A DNA stretch of 64,000 nucleotides from Halomonas sp. CUBES01. Lineage in GTDB: Bacteria > Pseudomonadota > Gammaproteobacteria > Pseudomonadales > Halomonadaceae. The notes beneath the pieces are model-generated. The model ran no database searches and had not been told where the DNA came from. It saw only the letters and a program-made list of their open reading frames with translations. Positions 58,403 to 64,000 of the stretch are shown in pieces (position 1 is the stretch's first letter; every line of letters starts with the position of its first letter). The stretch is from the NCBI RefSeq assembly GCF_020991005.1, contig NZ_JAJLLW010000001.1:652705-716704 (forward strand), read 5' to 3'. Made by a program: the position numbers and the translations under genes.

Positions 58403-60127
58403 GTGGAACTGCTTTCCGGCGCAGATATGATCGCCCGCTTCTTGCAAGACGAGGGCGTTGAGTACATTTATGGTTATCCAGGCGGTGCGGCGCTGCACAT
58501 CTACGACGCGCTCTTCCGCCAGGACAAGGTGAAGCACATTCTGGTGCGTCACGAACAGGCGGCCACCCATGCTGCCGACGGTTATGCCCGGGCCTCGGGC
58601 AAGCCCGGCTGCGTGCTGGTCACCTCGGGCCCCGGGGCCACCAATGCCGTGACCGGCATTGCCACCGCCTACATGGACTCGATTCCCATGGTGGTGCTAT
58701 GTGGTCAGGTAATGAGCCATCTGATCGGCGATGACGCCTTCCAGGAAACCGATATCGTCGGCGTGACCCGCCCAATCGTGAAGCACAGCTTCTCGATTCG
58801 TCACCCGTCGGAAATCCCCGAAGTGCTCAAGAAAGCCTTCTATTTGGCGGCGACCGGTCGTCCTGGCCCGGTGGTGGTCGATATCCCGAAGGACATGACC
58901 GCGCCCACCGAACGCTACGAGTACGTCTACCCGAAAAAGGTCAAGATGCGCTCGTACAATCCGGTTACCCGGGGGCATACCGGCCAGATCAAGAAGGCCG
59001 TCGAGATGATGCTCAAGGCCAAGCGGCCGGTGTTTTATACCGGTGGCGGCGTGGTGACGGGCAAGGCCAGCGAAGGCCTGACCGATCTGGTCAAGCAACT
59101 GGGCTTCCCGATTACCACCACGCTGATGGGCATTGGCGCCTACCCTCAGAGTGACCGGCAATGCCTGGGCTGGCTGGGGATGCACGGCTCGTACGAGTCC
59201 AACATGGCCATGCACCACGCGGACTTGATCATTGCCGTTGGCGCACGGTTCGACGACCGCGTTACCAACAACACCTCCAAGTTCTGCCCCACGGCAAAAA
59301 TTATCCACGTCGACGTTGACCCAAGTTCGGTGTCCAAGACCGTACGCGCCGACGTGCCGATTGTCGGGCCGGCCGCCAGCGTGATCAACGAAATGATCAG
59401 TCTGGTGCAAGGGCAAAGCATTGCGAACCCCGAGGCGCTGACCGAGTGGTGGCAGACCATTGACGGCTGGCGCGCCGACCGTGAAGGCAAGCTGTATGAG
59501 CCTTCCAAGGCAGGCGAGGCGCTCAAGCCCCAGGAAGTGATCGAGGCGCTGTGCCGTGTGACGCGCGGCGAGGCTTACGTGACTACCGACGTCGGCCAGC
59601 ACCAGATGTTTGCGGCGCAGTACTACAAGTTTGATAAGCCCAACCGGCTGATTACCTCGGGCGGACTCGGCACCATGGGCTTTGGTTTTCCTGCGGCCAT
59701 GGGCATCAAGCAGAACTTCCCGGATGATGACGTGGTATGCGTCACCGGCGAGGGCAGTTTTCAGATGATGATGCAGGAGCTCTCGACCTGTAAGCAGTAC
59801 GGCGTAGGCGTCAAGATCGTCAATCTCAACAACGCCTCGCTGGGCATGGTGCGCCAGTGGCAGGACTTGAACTACAAGTCACGCCATGCGCATTCCTATA
59901 TGGAGTCGCTGCCTGACTTTCATATGCTGATCGAGGCGTACGGGTTTACCGCGATCACCGTGACCACGCTGGATGAGCTGGAGCCGGCGCTGGAGCGGGC
60001 GTTTGCCGACAAGCATGAGCTGGTGTTTCTTGACGTGAAGGTCGACCCCTTTGAGCACGTCTATCCGATGCAGGTGCCGTTGGGTGCCATGCGCGACATG
60101 CTGCTGTCTAAAACGGAGCGTACCTGA
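58403..60127 (+). CDS. ilvI: acetolactate synthase large subunit (isozyme III type)
   Basis: 574 residues, the length of E. coli IlvI. ThDP enzyme: catalytic Glu in RHEQAATHAADGYARASG, PYR domain at 1-160, FAD/central domain, and ThDP-binding GEGSFQMMMQELSTCKQYGVGVKIVNLNN. First committed step of Val/Leu/Ile synthesis. The start is GTG 58403 with GGGAGAAA at 58391-58398; the frame is open to 58301 but the residues there are not part of the family. It overlaps ilvH (TGATG). Confidence 0.96.
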   Translation: MELLSGADMIARFLQDEGVEYIYGYPGGAALHIYDALFRQDKVKHILVRHEQAATHAADGYARASGKPGCVLVTSGPGATNAVTGIATAYMDSIPMVVLCGQVMSHLIGDDAFQETDIVGVTRPIVKHSFSIRHPSEIPEVLKKAFYLAATGRPGPVVVDIPKDMTAPTERYEYVYPKKVKMRSYNPVTRGHTGQIKKAVEMMLKAKRPVFYTGGGVVTGKASEGLTDLVKQLGFPITTTLMGIGAYPQSDRQCLGWLGMHGSYESNMAMHHADLIIAVGARFDDRVTNNTSKFCPTAKIIHVDVDPSSVSKTVRADVPIVGPAASVINEMISLVQGQSIANPEALTEWWQTIDGWRADREGKLYEPSKAGEALKPQEVIEALCRVTRGEAYVTTDVGQHQMFAAQYYKFDKPNRLITSGGLGTMGFGFPAAMGIKQNFPDDDVVCVTGEGSFQMMMQELSTCKQYGVGVKIVNLNNASLGMVRQWQDLNYKSRHAHSYMESLPDFHMLIEAYGFTAITVTTLDELEPALERAFADKHELVFLDVKVDPFEHVYPMQVPLGAMRDMLLSKTERT

Positions 60128-60618
60128 TGCGTCATATCATCTCGATTCTGATGGAAAACGAACCGGGTGCGCTGTCACGTGTGGTCGGGCTGTTTTCCCA
60201 GCGAAACTTCAACATCGAAACGCTTAACGTGGCGCCCACGGAAGATCCGTCGCTCTCGCGGCTGACGGTCACCACGGTGGGTGATGACCGTGTGATCGAG
60301 CAGATCACCAAGCATCTCAACAAGTTGATCGACGTGGTGAAGCTGGTCGACCTCACCGAAGGCAACCATATTGAGCGCGAGCTGATGCTGGTGAAGGTCA
60401 AGGCGCTAGGCGCTGCCCGCGACGAAGTGAAGCGCACCGTGGATATTTTCCGCGCGCAGATCGTCGACGTGACGCCAAGCCTCTACACGGTGCAGATCAC
60501 CGGCGACGCCGCCAAGCTGGATGCCTTCCTTCAGGCCATGGCGCCGGTGGGTATTCTGGAAGTGGCGCGTACCGGGGTATCGGGCATTGCCCGTGGTGAC
60601 AAGGTACTGTCGCTCTAA
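60127..60618 (+). CDS. ilvH: acetolactate synthase regulatory (small) subunit
   Basis: 163 residues, as in E. coli IlvH. N-terminal ACT domain (about 4-78) with the valine-contact residues N11, G14 and N29 of ENEPGALSRVVGLFSQRNFNIETL, and the C-terminal domain ending GDKVLSL. It activates the large subunit and gives feedback inhibition by valine; the kept contacts suggest a valine-sensitive enzyme. Start ATG overlaps the ilvI stop. Confidence 0.97.
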   Translation: MRHIISILMENEPGALSRVVGLFSQRNFNIETLNVAPTEDPSLSRLTVTTVGDDRVIEQITKHLNKLIDVVKLVDLTEGNHIERELMLVKVKALGAARDEVKRTVDIFRAQIVDVTPSLYTVQITGDAAKLDAFLQAMAPVGILEVARTGVSGIARGDKVLSL

Positions 60619-60641
60619 ACCGGTTGTTTGTATGCAATTAG

Positions 60642-60668
60642 GCCGCCCCGCGTTGGGGCGGCTTTTTT
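60642..60668 (+). terminator. rho-independent terminator after ilvH
   Basis: Perfect stem GCCGCCCC/GGGGCGGC (60642-60649, 60655-60662) and six T. It lies just before the end of the convergent ilvY gene, so ilvC must have its own promoter. Confidence 0.92.
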
Positions 60669-60683
60669 ATGAGTGGCGCTGGG

Positions 60684-61571
60684 CTAGCGGACGCTGACGG
60701 TGGCCCAGAAAGCGTCAATCATGGGATTCTTCAGCCGCCGATTAAGCACGCACAGCCCGACATCGTAGTGGGGCAGTTCAGGCTTGACGTTGAGCACCTG
60801 CACCCGTTCAGCCAGCGGGCTGTTATTCAGCACGATCTTGGGAACCACGCCCACGCCAAATCCTAGCCCCACCATACTGACGATTGCTTCGTGCCCGGCC
60901 ACCTGGGCATAGATGCGTGGCGTGATCCCCATGGCCTTGAACCAGGTGTTGGCGTACTCCCGGGAAAGCCCGGCCTCCGAGAGAATCATCGGGACTTGCT
61001 GCCATTGCGCTGCGGTCGAGCTTTCCGGCCGTTGGGGCAGCCAGGGATGCGCGTCGGTAGGGGCGATGAAGACAAGCGGCGAACGGGTGAGCGATTTGAA
61101 GGCCAGCGCGCGCGGCGGGATGCGCGGGCGCGGCGTGATCGCCATGTCGTCGGCGCCGTCCAGCACCCGGGTCATGGCCTCCGCAGGATCGCCGGTATGC
61201 AGCTTGAGCTCGATACCGGGGTGGCGGATGCGCACGTCGCTCAACAGCTCGTAGAGAAAACTGTAGCTGGCGGTCACTGAGCAGTAGATGCTGATTTCGC
61301 CGCGTAGCTGCGCCGTGGTAGCGGCCAGCGTGCGCTTCTGGGTTTCCCACTGTTCCAGCGTGTCTTTTGCATAGTGCTGAAACGCGGCGCCTTGGGGGGT
61401 GAGCGTGACGTGGCGATTATCACGTTCAAACAGCGGAGTGCCCAGTTCGCTTTCGACCTGTTGAATCGAGCGGCTCAGGGTCGAGGGGCTGATATGGCAC
61501 AGCTCGCTGGCGCGCCCGAAGTGCAGCGTTTCAGCCAGCGTGACGACATGCTTGAGTAAGCGAAAATCCAT
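60684..61571 (-). CDS. ilvY: LysR-type regulator IlvY
   Basis: 295 residues. N-terminal winged helix (MDFRLLKHVVTLAETLHFGRASELCHISPSTLSRSIQQVE), then the substrate domain. Strong IlvY features are GEISIYCSVTASYSFLYELL, KLHTGDPAEAM and VAGHEAIVSMVGLGFGVGVVPKIVLNNSP. It is divergent from ilvC, as in E. coli, where IlvY activates ilvC when acetohydroxy acids accumulate. This arrangement, 178 bases apart, strongly supports the name. Confidence 0.94.
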   Translation of the reverse strand: MDFRLLKHVVTLAETLHFGRASELCHISPSTLSRSIQQVESELGTPLFERDNRHVTLTPQGAAFQHYAKDTLEQWETQKRTLAATTAQLRGEISIYCSVTASYSFLYELLSDVRIRHPGIELKLHTGDPAEAMTRVLDGADDMAITPRPRIPPRALAFKSLTRSPLVFIAPTDAHPWLPQRPESSTAAQWQQVPMILSEAGLSREYANTWFKAMGITPRIYAQVAGHEAIVSMVGLGFGVGVVPKIVLNNSPLAERVQVLNVKPELPHYDVGLCVLNRRLKNPMIDAFWATVSVR

Positions 61572-61589
61572 GGCAACCTGGCGATAACG

Positions 61590-61644
61590 GCAAATATTTC
61601 ATAAAAAGAAATAGTATGTTGCAAATATAGCGTTTTACGCAACA
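61590..61644. promoter_or_regulatory. candidate IlvY operator in the ilvY-ilvC gap
   Basis: A direct repeat GCAAATAT at 61590-61597 and 61621-61628, 31 bases apart (three helical turns), and an inverted repeat TGTTGC (61617-61622) / GCAACA (61639-61644). LysR regulators often bind tandem half-sites on one helix face. The A+T-rich stretch here stands out from its surroundings. Confidence 0.5.
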
Positions 61645-61719
61645 GTGCCGGTGCCGTAGAGTTGAATCATTGCCAAGCCCAGCGCCGCATGAGACGGCGC
61701 GGGTGGCCATCAACGCTGA

Positions 61720-62766
<1,047 letters not shown>

Positions 62767-62783
62767 CCGACCCGCTGATGGTG

Positions 62784-62817
62784 ACGCCCCGAGCGCTTCG
62801 CGCCTCGGGGCGTTTTT
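62784..62817 (+). terminator. rho-independent terminator after ilvC
   Basis: Stem ACGCCCCGAG/CTCGGGGCGT (62784-62793, 62804-62813) with an inner CGC/GCG hairpin and TTTTT. Confidence 0.92.
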
Positions 62818-62903
62818 CTTGGTGGCGGCAATTGGCTGGCTGCCTGGAGCTCACCGTGTAGAATGGAGATAGACCACTGATCATGTGACTTCACTTCAAC
62901 CGG

Positions 62904-63815
62904 ATGACACCTATGACCCAGGATGCTCGCGATCAAGAGCACGAACAAAGGCCGCATTCAGCGGCTCATGAGGACGCAAAAGCACAAGGCGGTGATACGG
63001 CAGGTGCTGGCAACGCTAACGAGGACAGAGCCAGTAACGAAGACCTTGCCGCTGCCTTTCTGCGTGAAACCGAAGTGGTAGAGGAGGCGGTCGAGGACGG
63101 CAAGAAGATTCGCCGCAAAGGCATTTACCTGCTGCCGAACCTGTTCACGACGTCGGCGCTGTTTTCGGGGTTTTTCGCGGTGGTGGCCGGCATCAACGGC
63201 GAATTCACCTCCGCGGCGGTGGCCATCTTTATCGCCATGGTGCTCGACGGGCTGGATGGCCGTGTCGCCCGTATGACCAATACGCAAAGTGCTTTCGGCG
63301 CCGAATACGACAGTCTGGCCGATATGATCTCATTTGGCATGGCGCCGGCGTTAGTCGCCTTCACCTGGATCTTGCAGGATATCGGCAAGACGGGGTGGGT
63401 GGTGGCGTTTCTCTATGTTGCCTGCGCGGCGCTGCGCCTGGCTCGTTTCAACGTGCAGATCGGTAGCGTGGACAAGAAATGGTTCATCGGCTTGCCAAGC
63501 CCTTCGGCGGCCGCCCTTGTGGCTGCCAGCGTATGGACGTTTCACAGTTTCGACGCCGATGCGTTCGTCTTCAAGCTGTTGATGCTGGTCGTTGTGGCAG
63601 CGGCGGGTGTCCTGATGGTCAGCAATATTCGCTATTACAGCTTCAAGGATCTGGACTTTAAAAAGCCGGTTCCCTTCGTGGTACTGCTGGCGGTGGTTCT
63701 GGGGTTCGTGATGATTTCTGTGGAGCCGTCGGTGATGCTGCTGCTGCTGTTTGGTACCTATGTGCTTTCTGGGCCTGTACTGGCCGTCATGCGCAAGGCG
63801 AAACCGGAAAGTTAA
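62904..63815 (+). CDS. pssA: CDP-diacylglycerol-serine O-phosphatidyltransferase
   Basis: 303 residues; makes phosphatidylserine, precursor of phosphatidylethanolamine, at the inner membrane. The CDP-alcohol phosphotransferase motif is complete: DGLDGRVARMTNTQSAFGAEYDSLAD. Seven or eight membrane helices follow from about residue 75. The first roughly 65 residues are hydrophilic, rich in Glu, Asp, Ala and Gln, longer than in the usual PssA. The start may also be ATG 62913, three codons later, which has a slightly better CGGA site. Confidence 0.94.
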   Translation: MTPMTQDARDQEHEQRPHSAAHEDAKAQGGDTAGAGNANEDRASNEDLAAAFLRETEVVEEAVEDGKKIRRKGIYLLPNLFTTSALFSGFFAVVAGINGEFTSAAVAIFIAMVLDGLDGRVARMTNTQSAFGAEYDSLADMISFGMAPALVAFTWILQDIGKTGWVVAFLYVACAALRLARFNVQIGSVDKKWFIGLPSPSAAALVAASVWTFHSFDADAFVFKLLMLVVVAAAGVLMVSNIRYYSFKDLDFKKPVPFVVLLAVVLGFVMISVEPSVMLLLLFGTYVLSGPVLAVMRKAKPES

Positions 63816-63834
63816 CTTTTTGTCGTTCCACCCC

Positions 63835-63863
63835 TTGCCAACCCGGCAGCAACACCGTAAAGT
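63835..63863 (+). promoter_or_regulatory. strong-looking sigma-70 promoter near the right end
   Basis: TTGCCA (63835-63840), a 17-base spacer, TAAAGT (63858-63863), followed by a G+C-rich start region. This layout resembles promoters of stable RNAs in gammaproteobacteria. No gene follows within the remaining 140 bases, so its transcript is not identified; an rRNA or tRNA operon beyond the window is a guess. Confidence 0.5.
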
Positions 63864-64000
63864 ACGCATCCGCTGCCGGGAACGCCAGGCGTTGCCAGCG
63901 GTGGATGAGGTGTAAAAACCTCAGTTTGTCAGTAGGTTAGGCAAATAGCGGGAAGGAAAATCGCATCAAACATTTCCTTCGCTTCTGCCAAACAGCCATT

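Overview
The window looks like a chromosomal segment of a moderately halophilic gammaproteobacterium, most likely Halomonas or a close relative (Halomonadaceae). The reasons are a G+C-rich chromosome with acidic proteins, E. coli/Pseudomonas-like gene neighbourhoods (ribF-ileS-lspA-fkpB-ispH-minor pilins; bamD/rluD-pgeF-clpB; ilvIH/ilvY/ilvC-pssA) and polar flagellar and type IV pilus genes. This is inferred from protein character and gene order; no database search was run. I see no tRNA, rRNA, CRISPR array, phage or complete insertion sequence.

Region 1 (1-11.7 kb) is a cell-surface and flagellar locus. It holds the end of a UDP-glucose 6-dehydrogenase gene, two tandem fliD cap genes, a flagellin gene, a 1,319-residue TPR/O-GlcNAc-transferase-like protein fused to FkbM-like, sulfotransferase-like and methyltransferase-like domains, and a CysN-CysC fusion whose APS kinase half is intact but whose GTPase half has lost the switch regions. 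Clear sigma-28 promoters precede the second fliD and fliC. Together the last two genes suggest a flagellin glycosylation and sulfation module with its own PAPS supply. This is the most interesting protein-level idea in the window.

Region 2 (11.9-22.5 kb) has a polar amino acid (cystine-type) ABC importer, then rpsT, murJ, ribF, ileS, lspA, fkpB and ispH, a typical housekeeping block. Region 3 (22.5-26.9 kb) is a minor-pilin operon, pilE-fimT-pilV-pilW-pilX. It lacks pilY1 and ends in an unusually large, A+T-rich PilX fused to beta-solenoid-like modules, a candidate pilus-tip adhesin. Region 4 (27-47 kb) is mostly single genes and short runs: trpS, a Tim44-like protein, an isochorismatase-family hydrolase, yaaA, tas, small conserved proteins, a MalY/PatB C-S lyase, cnoX, a YeeE/YedE transporter, malic enzyme, aconitase A, thioredoxin reductase, an orphan pseudopilin and glycine oxidase.

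Region 5 (47-64 kb) has nadE, a GGDEF-EAL protein, a chemoreceptor with a CheR tether, bamD, rluD-pgeF, clpB behind a textbook sigma-32 promoter, and the branched-chain amino acid genes ilvI-ilvH, ilvY and ilvC, followed by pssA. The roughly 330-nt leader before ilvI folds on paper into several tight hairpins, three of them with the same (A/U)AACC pentaloop. It is a candidate regulatory RNA. The last 180 bases contain a well-spaced promoter, possibly for a stable RNA just beyond the window.
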